Below are positions 11,377 through 22,570 of a stretch of 64,000 nt of DNA, one piece after another; within the stretch, counting starts at the first letter, position 1; every line of letters starts with the position of its first letter. The DNA is from Escarpia spicata (taxonomy: Eukaryota > Annelida > Polychaeta > Sabellida > Siboglinidae), in assembly GCA_963995525.1 (NCBI GenBank), contig OZ023205.1, forward strand, positions 40,663,379-40,727,378, given 5' to 3'. The notes under the pieces are model-generated. The model saw only the letters and a list, made by a program, of their open reading frames with translations, was not told the origin of the DNA and did no database searches. A program made the position numbers and the translations under genes.

Positions 11377-12595
11377 CTGAAACACACAGAAGTTTCTAAG
11401 AACTTGTTTACATTAAATAATTTGAACAAACGCAAAAAACACTGCATTCAAACATTGACAAGGTAGGTGACAGTATCAAACAAATCTGGGATGTTTTAAT
11501 TTAAAAATTCAACACTTCCAGGGCTTAAATTTGCGAGTTGTGGCTCACCAATGGTGACCAAATATTGTTATGGCAAGTGATTTTAAAATAATGGGAGCCA
11601 GCTGGCTAAATCTATAAATTATACTGTCCAGATGCTTCGAGAAGGAAGCCGTCACTGCAATAGGACAGTGGTAGTGATCTAATTTTAGTGATAAGAGTGC
11701 CTGACAGACTGGGCAGAGAATGTCATCATTCACTTGAAACAAGTTGGCACTACCAAATATGATTTAAATTAATTAGTAACTTCCTGAATGTAACAGGCAC
11801 TGTGAATGGGCGCTGGCTTGTCACTGTGTCTACTTCAGAGAAGGGCTGGATTAGCTAAAATGTGGGCCTTGAAGTGGGGAGTAACGGGTGGGGGTTGTTG
11901 TTACAGCTTTCGAGGATGATATCATGAAATGTGTGTATATTATAATATATAGCCACTATCAGTATTAGGGTTACTTGCTTGAACCATATTGTTACTGTAA
12001 CTCAGATAGTTGATAAGTGTGTCAGTTTATATAACTGTGTATTTGACTGACAAATGGTCATGTAGTCATCACACAGTAACTTTTATTTCCAGTAAGGATG
12101 AATGAGACTATAATAGTTCATGTAAAAATGTGAACACATATTGGAAAGCAGATTCTCTTAAAACCACTGAGTCTTCAGATGCCATTTTCAGTGCCAAATG
12201 TAAATGAATCTGTTAATTTGTGTAGATATACAATAAACTGTGAATTTTTTAGGGAAGACTTGTATTGCATGGTAATTTTTATACAACTAAAGTACTATGA
12301 TTAAATTGAAAATTATTAGTTGTGAAATATTATTCATGATCACAACTAAAGTTAAGTACTATTGGTATGTACCAACAAATTAATAATACTAATATAATAA
12401 TAAATGTTAAATAGTGCCCCATCCAAATTATGGGGCACTGTACCGTGGCATTATAAATTAATTAATAAAATAAACCATACATGTGCTAAATATGCAATTA
12501 TTACTACCAAATAAACTAAACTATGTTGTCTTTAAAACGAAGAAATACTTGTGTACCAACTATTCAGAATAATAACTACAATAATGATAACTTTA
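11377..12595. other. MSL1 intron 6, non-transposon part
   Basis: AT-rich intronic sequence with no exon. The only structure noticed is a 10-bp-armed hairpin (AGTGCCCCAT ... ATGGGGCACT) at about 12414-12440. Confidence 0.5.
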
Positions 12596-12599
12596 TTAA

Positions 12600-14042
12600 C
12601 CCTTTAGACCTCTGTGTGTTTCTGTGTAAAGCCCCTGGTTCCTCAGATAATTAGGTCACATTCTGAAAATGTTAAGGAGTGTCCGTTTTTGTGGCATAGC
12701 TTTTGTATTATTTAATTTCCATTATTGCAAGTTGTAACCATTTTAAAGGACTTAGAATGCTCTTCATATTGGGTGTAAATATGCTTTTATATGAATAACA
12801 ATAGTTGTCCATATCTCGGTAGGCGTGCCAGTATTTCGACATTTCACTACAACGTCATATTATGAGCCATAACTTTTTTATGCTTCATTTCTTACTTCTA
12901 CAAGTTGTGTTTATTTGAAAGATAATTTAATTACTTACATTCTGGTATAATTTTTTTTATTATATCTAAAATATATGTTGCACATGCTGGAATACAATGG
13001 AAGCATACCTGATGAATTTGCAAAGCTGAAATTAAGTATGGGGTACATCACTGTATGGAGTCTACCTTCAATGGACACCATGTTACATATGTTGCAGTGC
13101 TGTAATTTATATGATAGTAAAATGTAATTAAAACAATATATTGGTACAACATATGTTATTGTATCATAAGTATTTTACCCAAACAAGATGTGGTAAAACA
13201 AAACCCTGCCGGACCATAATTTCTACACTGAACATAATGATTGACTGCTGTGTAACTTTTTTATTATCAATATTGTACTGCTAAAACTTTATTTTATTAT
13301 AAAGAGCAGATAAATGCCTACACAGTGATACCTGCATTGTTAAATTCTGATGGCTAGAATTATATATACTTCATTACTGTTGGATGAGAGTGCCTTGTCA
13401 CAAGCATATGTAGCTCTCAAGTGTCAGCACTACCACCCCGGACAGCCTCGGTCAAAACAACAAGTAAACAACAGGATAGTCCCGCAAATCCCGAAATAAT
13501 ACAACTACAACATCGTCATACAATGTCCTAATCGAAATATAAATAGCGTATTGACTTCGTGCAAGAATAAGGAATACAGCGTGCTGGACTCGTTTCGTAG
13601 CGTGTTTTATTATATACTGTATACAATATGGGTGTGACTGACCAGCTTCCCTGACAACAACAATGATCGTCGAGCCGAAGTATCAAACAAAGTCGCATAT
13701 AATTACATGAACATCGGTGTCCGAGTCACTTTTTTCGATATCACTGTCATCAGACACACGACTTCTGCAGACAAATGACTAGGACCAGCAGATGCCATTT
13801 TGTTCTCTCAAAAAATGGAGCAGCTTAAAAAAACACATGAAACTGATAAGTCGAATAGCAACATACACCAGAAATACCCACAACTTGTTGCCAATATGTG
13901 ACGCGTTGAATATGTTTCAAAAGTATCCTCCAGAATGCGCCTCTGGAATAGATAAAACTATGACGCTAATCTTTTCGGGCAGGTTTGGCCGACTTGAGGA
14001 GTCAGAACTCGGGCGGGTTTGGCCGACTTGAGGTCTAATGGG
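12600..14042. mobile_element. piggyBac-like non-autonomous element
   Basis: The left end is TTAA followed by CCCTTTAGACCTC. The right end, read inward, is CCCATTAGACCTCAAGTCGG, and the flanking TTAA is decayed to GTTA/C. TTAA plus CCC..TAGA-type ends is the piggyBac pattern. Near the right end GGTTTGGCCGACTTGAGG is present twice in tandem. On the - strand around 13680-13795 an ATG is followed by a short N-terminus that, in a shifted frame, reads SDDSDIEKSDSDTD, resembling the acidic N-termini of piggyBac transposases. No catalytic domain remains. Confidence 0.65.
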
Positions 14043-14310
14043 TTACAGTATTATATCTATATATATATATATACATGTATATATATTTTATAACTCCTAC
14101 AACTAACAAAACAGCTACTCCCCCAGCTGGCCTCTAAATATTTTGGCGAATCTTAAGCCCTGACTTCTGTCTAAAAGGATGTGTTTTTAAGTCGGTGTTT
14201 CTTATTAAAATGGGTTTTGAACAGACATGGGGTCAAATGCAAATGCATTTAAATGCGACTGATCTAGTATTTGCATTTGAAAATTTGGAGCCAAAAATAT
14301 TTGCATTTAA

Positions 14311-16335
14311 GGCCAGACACGGCAGCTGAAATGTCGTATTTTGAAAAATATACGCAAAATATGTTTTTGTCATATTCCGATAGCTTTGTATGTGTTCTAT
14401 CAATAAAGTTAACTTTTATAACAATTTCATACCTCTAAATCACTTTTCTCGTTAATAAAGTGAGCCCCTATCAATTAATAAATCCTGTTTGAGTTCTCAA
14501 GACGCGGAATGTGTTCGATAATACGCGACGTTTAGACCTTAGTAACGCTTCCGTACTTTCGACGTACACCATCTTGTTTAGTACGAATAGAACCGCCAAT
14601 CCATCCTCTAACTGCTTGTCTAGACGGCATTCCCGCCCTTTGACCCGTATTTCCGGGAAATCCTAATATATGGAAGCAAAATTCAACCGACTATCTCCTT
14701 ATTTGGCGTTCGTCATTGTGACACGTCAGCATCGGGATGTTCCGCCATGCTCGTGACCTGCGGTGACCCGGATAATTCCATATATGGCGTGAGACGCATG
14801 GCGTTTCTCCCACAATTCACCATGTTGCTATTTCCGGGTGTAAACAATGATGGCGTCCAGCAAAAGTTTTGACGAAATCAGCATGAATCTTGTTGATTGC
14901 AAACGTTATAAATTTGCGGCAAAGCATGCGTTTGGGCAGAAAAAGAAATGGAAGGCTCAGTAACTGTAGGATGTACGCGCGTAACATGATTTATTGGTGG
15001 CAAAACAGCGTATTTCGACGGAAACGCAGCCGCGCGTAGCCACTGCAGACGCCGGCTTAGGCCTTAGCGCCGACGCCGGCTGCGATGCCCGGAGATGGCG
15101 GGGAAGCCGGCGGTTGAACAGTGGCAGAGATCTGCATCGCGCAGTGAGATTAAAATGAAAGTTATGCAGTCCTAAATCCAGAAAGGCATGGATGCGACAG
15201 TCAGATATGGTAAGTCTTACATAATTATTTGTTTAGATGTCATATTTCCGTGTAAACAAGTTAGACAATTTAACTATATATATGTCATGACTAAGTTTTT
15301 ATGTCAGTTACTACTTAGCTTTATATTTCAGCCTTACAGTTATGGTCTATGAATATTTTGATATCTTTACTTTATTAATAAAAACACTTATTAATAAACT
15401 TTACCTCATACTCATATGCTAATTATGTTGTTGCACATTACGATATATGTACACGCACTCAAATATATATATTTATTTGTATACATGTACAAGAACACAT
15501 GCATGCATGTACAGTACATTTCCAGTAGGCATTTTGTTATTGACACATGATATATTTAATTTCAGCTTCATCTCTTCACTGGTGCATGACTGACTTGGCT
15601 CGCATAAGTGGCCTTCTTCAGACGGTGGAGTGTCCCCAAGGAGGAGGAAGGACCAGCACATGAATGCTACAGTCCTGTTCTTCATATTAATCAATCACCA
15701 TCAATCCTCATTGGTGTTATCAGATGCATGACACTTCAGTTTTTACTTCATAATATTAATAATGATAAAACAATTCCCAAAATCATTGCCTAATTGTTAT
15801 TAAATCTTTGGCGGCCATTTACAGAAAATGCATTTTTTTTTATTTGTGCTCCGTACAACTCTGGCAGTATTAAAGTTATGCCAATCATGTTTACATCATT
15901 GTATTCAGCATTACTTTCTGCACACAACTACAACCTGATATTTGAAATAAGTTGTATAATTATTTTGTTATAGAGGTATTTATAACGAAAAAACGTCGAC
16001 ATTTTTGTCAAAATTGTAAAAAAATTAAACAAAATATATAATTTACTAATATTTTAAATATCAAGTTGTAGTTGTGTAATACCAGGGAGTCTAAGTGTGA
16101 TAGTGAAAGAATTATGATTGTATCTTCTATAGTAATGGTTGGGGACCGTGGACAAAGTTTGCTATATTTTCTCATTATGGCGGCCATTTTGTTCGTTACC
16201 ATGGCAACGGTGGGTCGGAGTGAAAAAAGTTCAGTATATTTTTTACTCTCCATGAGCTACTCTTTCTTGCTGGATAGATAAGTTTGCCATAATTATCAAA
16301 ATAAAAAATACCCTATTAAGCTGCCATGTCTCCCC
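14311..16335. mobile_element. TTAA-flanked TIR element nested in the hAT element
   Basis: On the left, TTAA is followed by GGCCAGACACGGCAGCT. On the right, AGCTGCCATGTCTCCCC is followed by TTAA. The 17-bp ends match at 14 positions when inverted. It interrupts the hAT element, so it is the younger insertion. TTAA targets are typical of piggyBac and Kolobok; no transposase is recognisable, so the superfamily is open. The interior has an unusually CpG- and GC-rich block at about 14500-15170. Confidence 0.7.
14847..14963 (+). other. Small ORF in the GC-rich core of the nested element
   Basis: ATGATGGCGTCCAGC opens a 38-codon frame rich in Lys (ends GQKKKWKAQ) and closes with TAA. It sits where base composition switches from AT-rich repeat to CpG-rich sequence, like a captured promoter and first exon. 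I do not recognise the peptide, and nothing proves it is translated. Confidence 0.25.
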
Positions 16336-17195
16336 TTAAATACATTTTAAAAGTATTTGAAAAATCAAATACTTTTCAAATATTTATAGCATTTAATTCT
16401 GTCAATGAAAACTGTTATCACAGCTGTGTTTAATGAAATTGTTGCTTGGTCTAGGCACTTGATACAGGTCACTCATGTTACTTATGTGACCACAGAGGCA
16501 TGACATTCACTGAGAGAACACTGGCCTTTCTATAGCTCTTTTATTAGCTGACCAACTGCAGCCAGTTGCATGCTTTGATCACTAACTCAGCTTTAACTTC
16601 GGTCATTGTCAGATAGATGATCAGTGTATCAGCTGGCCTGCCACAGGGTCAGGTTAGCAAGCATTTAATTGACAGTGGGTGGCTTAATCTAATTTTATTG
16701 AAAGATAGTACATCAGTGGGTACAGGAAATGGAAAACAGGATTAACCTGTCACAGGGGAAACATAACATTTAACAATGCGTGACCAATTATAGCATGGTA
16801 CTATTGACTCAATGAACTCCCTTATTTCTGGATAAACAATTGTCAAGTATAGCTCTTTTTGTCATTATTTGTTGTGCACGGGCACAAGGACATCAAGAGA
16901 ATTAGAAAAGTATTTGAAATACTTTTGAAAAGTATTTGAATTTGCATTTGACATACAGTAAACAAAACGTATTTGCATTTGAAATGTCAAAAGTATTTGC
17001 ATTTAAATACTTTTCAATGTATTTGACCCCACGTCTGGTTTTGAAATGATATAACGAAAAAAACATAACAACCGTGCCTCCCAACGAAAGGGACCAATGA
17101 AAATCACCACAATTTTATTCACAAAATCAAATAACTTTCCAATGGAAGAAAGCTGATGGAGCTGTGAACTGTAGAGATGACAGTAAGATACTTAC

Positions 17196-17323
17196 ACTTG
17201 TCAATGTGAGGCAAGAAGGAGCCGACCCTCCCATCCTCCTTCGCATTGTTCGACCGACCCTCAGCATGCGACTGCTGTAGTTTCTCCAGCAGCTGGCGTT
17301 CTCGCAGTCGCTGCATGTCCCAC
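17196..17323 (-). CDS. MSL1: MSL1 exon 6 (PEHE N-terminal helix)
   Basis: The acceptor is GCCACCAG. The exon reads RWDMQRLRERQLLEKLQQSH, a Ser/Asn linker, then GSFLPHIDK. This is the MOF-binding helix RWDIQRIREQ..LQRL of human MSL1. Two donors are possible, and GTAAGTATC at 17195 gives the phase needed to reach exon 7. The alternative GTGTAAG one base earlier would frameshift. The exon is 128 nt. Confidence 0.94.
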
Positions 17324-17713
17324 CTGGTGGCAACCATACACACTATGGTGAAACCATAACACAAACTGACAATCTACAATAGCACAACTGCTGATGTCAC
17401 TCATGCAGTTATGAACAACATTACTATGAGATAAACTGTCTTCCATGTGTTGTACTCAGGGTACCTCCTTTCTCACCATATCACTATGCCAGCCTAAACA
17501 GCTACACTGGCATCTAGTTACCTATTGAATCCACGAACTGACAATAAACGTCAGTGCAACTACTGATGTCACTCATGCATGAAGCTATGAACAATATTGC
17601 TATAACTTAAATTGTCCTTAGAATATTGTACTCAGTGCACCTCGTTTCTCACCGTCACTAAACTACACTGGCTTCTGGTTACCTATCAAATTCAATTTAA
17701 CCTGTGCTAATAC

Positions 17714-17781
17714 CTCTTCCGCCTCCTCTCGTCTGCCTCGGGTTTTTGGTGGCGCTTCAAGAAGATCTCATCCTCCAGGTT
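17714..17781 (-). CDS. MSL1: MSL1 exon 5
   Basis: After the acceptor ACTTGCAG, the exon reads NLEDEIFLKRHQKPEADERR, then RKR. This aligns with human NLDDSVFSKRHAKLELDEKRRKR at the start of the PEHE region. The donor is GTATTA and the exit is phase 2 (AG + G gives Arg). The exon is 68 nt. Confidence 0.94.
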
Positions 17782-17824
17782 CTGCAAGTAGGCACAGTGT
17801 TAGAGCTAATGACAGGTGAAAGTG

Positions 17825-18355
17825 TTAACAGAGGGTGAAAGTGTCAACAGTAGGGGAGAGAGTGTCAACTGTAGGACAAGTGTCAACAGGAGATAAATTT
17901 GTCAACAGTAGGGGAGAGTATCAACAATAGAGAAAGTGTCAACAGTAAGGACAAATGTCAACAGGAGATAAATTGGACAAAAGTTGGGGAGAGTGTCAAC
18001 AGTAGAGAAGAGAATGTCAACAGTAGAGGAAAGTGTCAACACTAAGAACATGTGTCAACACGAGATACAATTGTCAACCGTAGGGGAGTATCAACAGTAG
18101 GGGAGTGTCAACAGTAGGGACAAGTGTCAACAGGAGATAAATGTGTCAACAGTAGGAGAGAGAGTTTGAACAGTAGGGGAAAGTGTCAACCCTAGGGACA
18201 AGTGTCAACAGGAGATACATTTGTCAACAGTAGGAGAAAGTGTCAACAGTATGGGAAAGTGTCAATAGTAGGGACAAGTGTCAACAGTATGGACAAGTGT
18301 CAACAGGAGATAAATTTGTCAACAGCAGGGGAAGTGTCAACAGTGGGGGAAAGTA
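17825..18355. repeat. Minisatellite in MSL1 intron 4 (GTGTCAACAG family)
   Basis: Around 24 irregular units of 16-32 bp are built on GTGTCAACAGTAGGG and AAGTGTCAACAGGAGATAAA. On the MSL1 strand the core is CTGTTGACA. The array fills most of the 623-bp intron between exons 4 and 5. Confidence 0.9.
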
Positions 18356-18404
18356 AGTGAGCCAGGTATGGAAGCTAAGTGAGCCAGGTGAGTCTTGTAC
18401 CTAC

Positions 18405-18460
18405 CTCTGTTCCTTCCATCTGGTAGCCCGTCTGTATCCTGTTGTACTGCCAAGATGGAA
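18405..18460 (-). CDS. MSL1: MSL1 exon 4
   Basis: The acceptor is TTTCTGTTGACAG and the donor GTAGGTAC. With G from exon 3, the exon reads VPSWQYNRIQTGYQMEGTE. It matches the VPSW block of human MSL1 (VPSWRDHSVEPL), which directly precedes the PEHE region. It is 56 nt and leaves in phase 0. Confidence 0.92.
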
Positions 18461-18900
18461 CTGTCAACAGAAATAACCAGTTACTTGAAAGGCTCCAAGA
18501 AACATCTCCAATTTTCCGAGTGTATCTACATTATCTCCAAAAACCATGTTACAGACAGCTATCTGTGTGGGACGGAGATGCCACCTGGGGAATCTTACCA
18601 AAAGTAATTTCAAAATCTGGTTCTAAAAAAAAAAATTGTTTTTTAAAGTTACACTGTTTGCTCCACTTGGATATTTGAGGTAAACTATTGGTAATTTATC
18701 CTATCCAATCTTATGCAAAACCAATGCCGAATCCTATGAATTTATAGTTCACGGCACCATACAAATCTTGTATTCTGTGACAAATTGTCTTCATACATAC
18801 CGTTCTCTGGCATATCTGAATTTACACCCAAAATTTTGAACCAAGAGTTTTGCACAGTCACCTAAATGAGGGGTCGGTTGGAGGGTAATTAAAACCCTAC

Positions 18901-19388
18901 CTGGAACCTCTTCATCACCAACGGGACTGGTCGTCATGATGATGACTTCACTGTCAGTGTCAGATTCAGGTTTAACCGTCCACCGAGGATAGGTCGGCAC
19001 ATAGTACAAGAGGTCAGTGTGTAGCAAAAGTTCCTCCTTTGACAGGCCTATCCTCCTCCGCCGCCCTGACACAGCACCCTTCGATGATGACTCGTAGTTG
19101 CTGCCGCTGCTGTCACTAACCCTGTCATTCGTCTGAGACGAAGCACCAGGTTGTGGTTGCGTTTTCGACTGATTCGCATCACTGTGTCGGTGACTGTGAC
19201 GTCGAACGATAGTGTCTTTATGTGGTGTCACAACGCCACCGCTGCTGCACAACGTTGACTGGTGTCGACTGATGTGAGAAAGAGTTTCGTCATCAGCGTC
19301 GGAGACCGCCGCTGACGTAGCAACTGTCGTGGTTGTGGAGGAGGCAAATCTTTTGTTGAGATTCTGCGGAGTCAGCCAAGACTTCTTT
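18901..19388 (-). CDS. MSL1: MSL1 exon 3 (Ser-rich linker)
   Basis: At 488 nt this is the largest exon. The acceptor is CGTTTGCAG and the donor GTAGGG. It encodes KKSWLTPQNLNKRF, then a Ser/Thr/His/Gln-rich low-complexity linker. It closes with LLHTDLLYYVPTYPRW, similar to the DLPYLSTTEMYLCRW stretch of human MSL1, and an acidic SDTDSE run. The linker is probably disordered. Phases are 1 nt in (CG + A gives Arg) and 1 nt out. Confidence 0.9.
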
Positions 19389-19722
19389 CTGCAAACGTAG
19401 CGCAGTATAGAAACACATTCACGAATGCATGCTGCATCTTATTCTTAATAACCTGGCCCATTTCTACATTGGCCAACTTATTCTAACCATAACTACGATA
19501 AACCTAAAAAACATCCAAAGTTCAATAATGCAGACATGACTTGATACTAAACATACCAAGTTCATACGAGTCTTTGCTGGAGGACATAACAGCTACTACC
19601 TGGTGTAAATTGGAACTACCCCGTAGTCCTAGGTAGAAAATGATAATGTCCAATCTGCCTTACGTAGCAAGTTGGTTCAACCTATTACTAATTATGCAGG
19701 ATTGAGTGACAGAAGGAATTAC

Positions 19723-19904
19723 CGCTTGTGTCCGCCAAGCTGGTTCTTGAGTCGACTGGCTCGCATGGAGGACGAGGCAACCAGCGATCCTGTGCTGATA
19801 TCACACTGGGTCTGCTGGGGCGTCATCGGAAAACCATTACTGTGAAACTTCTGTTGTCGTAGCAATGACAACCGCCTATCCATCCTCTCAAGGCGACATT
19901 TCAG
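19723..19904 (-). CDS. MSL1: MSL1 exon 2 (end of coiled coil)
   Basis: The acceptor is TCGTTGCAG and the donor GTAATTC. The exon begins LKCRLERMDRRLSLLRQQKF, the continuation of the coiled coil (human LLARIERMERRMQLVKK). A Ser/Gln/Thr-rich section follows, ending KNQLGGHK. It is 182 nt and enters in phase 0, exactly as exon 1 leaves. A run of ORF continues upstream into the intron but is not needed. Confidence 0.94.
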
Positions 19905-20107
19905 CTGCAACGAGACGACCGATGTCAGTGGAGCAGTGATTGGTTTAGAGGACACAGGATTTAGCAGGCAAGTCCGTCTTTTAAAAGTAGGCCGTTAAAC
20001 AGTCTTGTACAGAGACCATCACTAGTGGCTATACACTGATGAAGTCATCGGTATCCATTTATCACCAATTTATATTAACAAAATACAGCAGTACTTTGTA
20101 TTATTCT

Positions 20108-21063
20108 CAGTGTCCGCGTTAGGGTATTAAAAAATGGGGTCTTGGGACCCCATGGGACTGAAAAAATGGGGACCCAAAAGCAAAAATGGGGTCCAAAAAT
20201 GTGGACTATTAAATAAACTAAATTAATGTATGGCCTCGTTACATAAATTAATAAATAAATGTTTATATCACTAGCTCATTTGTTCAACTCCTGGTATGTA
20301 TCATGCTGCAAAGCATGATACGCAGCAGCTCCATCATATTTTATTACACATACAACTGTTTTCTGTAGACATCGGTTATACCTAAATCTGTGATGTCGTA
20401 GACAGAAAACTAGATTGCATCGCGTTAGGTCGAATTAGGGATTGATAACAATAATTATAACATGATTTCAAAATCAAAGTATATTATACTAGTCATGCAT
20501 GGGATATACAATACATGATGCAAAGTCCAAAGTATAGGTTCAACAAATTCTGTGCATCCAGTTACAAACACACTCTTCTTTTTGTGTTTGATACACAATG
20601 CACACTTAATTTGACCATTTTCAAATGTTAGCCAGCTAAATTCTGACAGCCAGTCAGTATAACATTTTCGATCTCATTTTGGCTTCTTAGCCGCTGGCGA
20701 TGCCATGATGTCAAAAACGCTGATCGGACGCCGCGTTAAAGTCGTTCTACCTAGTTTCCGAATTTGCCGTTAGGTGGTACTGACGCGCATTAGTTGAAAA
20801 CTACTATTCAGTGTTCCATTTTTCAGTTTGGTCAATAGATGACATTGACAGCCCCTTTTCATTGTGAAACAAAGTGTGGTTGTCAACACACAATTTGGAT
20901 ATCTGTTGTATTTCTTTGTCAGCGACTTGTCTAACATATGACTATAAATAACTTTGAAGACCCATAGAATTGTGTCGAAGAAACGCTGTGAAACTTGAAA
21001 AACCATGTCCCACCTCGAAAAACTGTGTAATATCGTCCCAAAATTACGTCAGCGCGAACACTG
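20108..21063 (-). mobile_element. hAT-like element with decayed transposase N-terminus
   Basis: The ends are CAGTGTCCGCG and, inverted, CAGTGTTCGCG. ATTCT is repeated immediately outside both ends (20103-20107 and 21064-21068); a full 8-bp duplication is not intact. On the - strand, from about 20712, the frame reads MASPAAKKPK, a stop, then YTDWLSEFSWLTFENGQIKC and ALCIKHKKKSVFVTGCTEF. This is the TTF/BED-like zinc-finger start of ZNF862-type hAT transposases. The catalytic domain is missing. It lies in MSL1 intron 1. Confidence 0.75.
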
Positions 21064-21419
21064 ATTCTGTTTTAAATAAAAATGCATATAAAATACAATT
21101 TTAATCTGAATTATTGATCTTGATCTGTGCATACAGTGCTTTTTTACTTCCACTTTTGTCAAGCTAGATAGCATTTCTATTCAGTTAGAATTCATCTATG
21201 ATCACGTGACATAAAAAAAATTATAGATAAGTTGTGGTTCTGTCTGAATCTGTCATGTGCCACAATTGAAGGACCAGTGCATTTGTCCATGACCATGAAT
21301 TGAACAATGATATTATTAGTCGTCAGGCATACACAAAATACTGGCATGTACCAATTTGAATTTGGACTTAAATCAATGCCAACAAAATATGGCTACAGGT
21401 AAACTGTGCATAAGACTAC

Positions 21420-21612
21420 TGCGTTCACACTTAGTTACACTTTAAAACGGTTTAGGTAGTTAAACCGTTTTAACTAATCCAGTCAGAGGACATGTGTGAA
21501 CATGATTTAATGCTAAAACGTTTCAGCTAAAACGGTTTAACTAATCCGCTTCAGTAGGTGATTTAGTTAAACTGTTTTAGCTAAAACGGTTCTGTGTGCA
21601 AGTGTGAACGCA
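21420..21612. mobile_element. MITE with GCGTTCACACTT ends
   Basis: It begins GCGTTCACACTT and ends AAGTGTGAACGC, a perfect 12-bp inverted repeat. The 190-bp interior is made of alternating TTAAACCGTTTTA-type blocks in both orientations. The ends resemble PIF/Harbinger-like miniature elements; no unambiguous 3-bp target duplication was picked out. It lies in MSL1 intron 1. Confidence 0.7.
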
Positions 21613-22284
21613 TGCATATTAGCTAAAACGTTTTAAATATGTCATGGTTTCCGCCAGCAGGATCAAATTACGTACCCAAAATAATTCTACGGTACAGATA
21701 TGTATCCAAAATAAATCCAGATTTTAAAATTTCTTCAACATTCTGTGCAATGAAACTCATACTTGATGACAGTTTTATTGGTGAAGAATGAGCCTGTGCC
21801 AACACGTTTAAGCTAGCTATTCTGTGATTGGCTAAACGTAGTATTCTTTTTGCGATGTTTTCGAGTATTGTTTCTTGGTGAAGAAAAAACACAAGATATC
21901 ATACTGCATCATGAATCAGACTATTTATTGTAAACTGTAAAGGCAAGTTTACAATTTTCCTGCTGACTCTTACATTTGTCATTCATTCTCCTATGAAAGT
22001 TCAAAACATAGAAATGATCACCACGAGGTGGAGCCAGGCGGGATTTCCGACTCCAAATGCCGGGAAATTGCTTCTCCGAGCACCTAGACATTTTTCTCGG
22101 GGAAAAGACCTCCCCCACCATCGGAGTGCACCCATGGCATGCCTCGCCTGCCAGTTCCGCAGTCTAAAAAGTGACTCTGTACCCAAAAACATTTTTCTGG
22201 CGGAAACCCTGTGCGTCACAGTCATGCACATTCGATCTTGTGCCTCGTCGCTTCCTGTTTACAACATCAACAAGATGTTGACGG

Positions 22285-22570
22285 CATCATGTCTTCTATG
22301 GATCCAAGCAACGAAAAAGAAACACAATTATGATACGACAATTGGGATGATGGAGAAATTAAATTGTTAATTGAGTTGTGGGGGGATGATCGGGTGCAGG
22401 CCGAATTGGAAGGAGTCGGCTGCAATATAGCCATTTTGCTATGTTACCTTGTGCATGTGCACATACCAACTTCCTCTTAAAACGGTTGAACTAAATTGGT
22501 GTGAATGCTCTTAATTTACAAACATAAACCAGTTTAACTAAAACGGTTCAACTAAACCATTTTTATTCTG
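22285..22570 (+). pseudogene. Harbinger-type Myb/SANT-like protein fragment and adjoining element end
   Basis: An ATG near 22290 starts a short peptide that hits a stop after about 13 codons. After it the frame reads YDNWDDGEIKLLIELWGDDR, then VQAELEGVGCNIA. This is the Myb/SANT-like DNA-binding domain (W.D.E.KLLI.LW.....Q..LEG) carried by Harbinger transposons and by domesticated relatives. Soon after come further AAAACGGTT / TTTAACTAAAACGG blocks and GGTGTGAATGC, an inverted match to the MITE end at 21420. I read 21420-22570 as Harbinger debris. Confidence 0.6.

Larger units (their letters stand above)
14222..17037. mobile_element. hAT-type element with 8-bp target duplication, host of a nested insertion
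   Basis: The ends are CAGACATGGGGTCAAAT and, inverted, CAGACGTGGGGTCAAAT. The flanks are GTTTTGAA at 14214-14221 and 17038-17045, a perfect 8-bp duplication. Both subterminal regions are full of ATTTGCATTTAAA / AAGTATTTGAAA repeats. The CAGAC.TGGGG end matches the unrelated-length element at 237-1112, so both belong to one superfamily. It sits in MSL1 intron 6, and most of its 2.8 kb is the nested element at 14311-16335. Confidence 0.88.

Noticed and set aside
13792..14031. 79-codon plus-strand frame
   Set aside because: It lies within the right part of the piggyBac-like element, antisense to the transposase remnant and running into the terminal repeats; not a gene.
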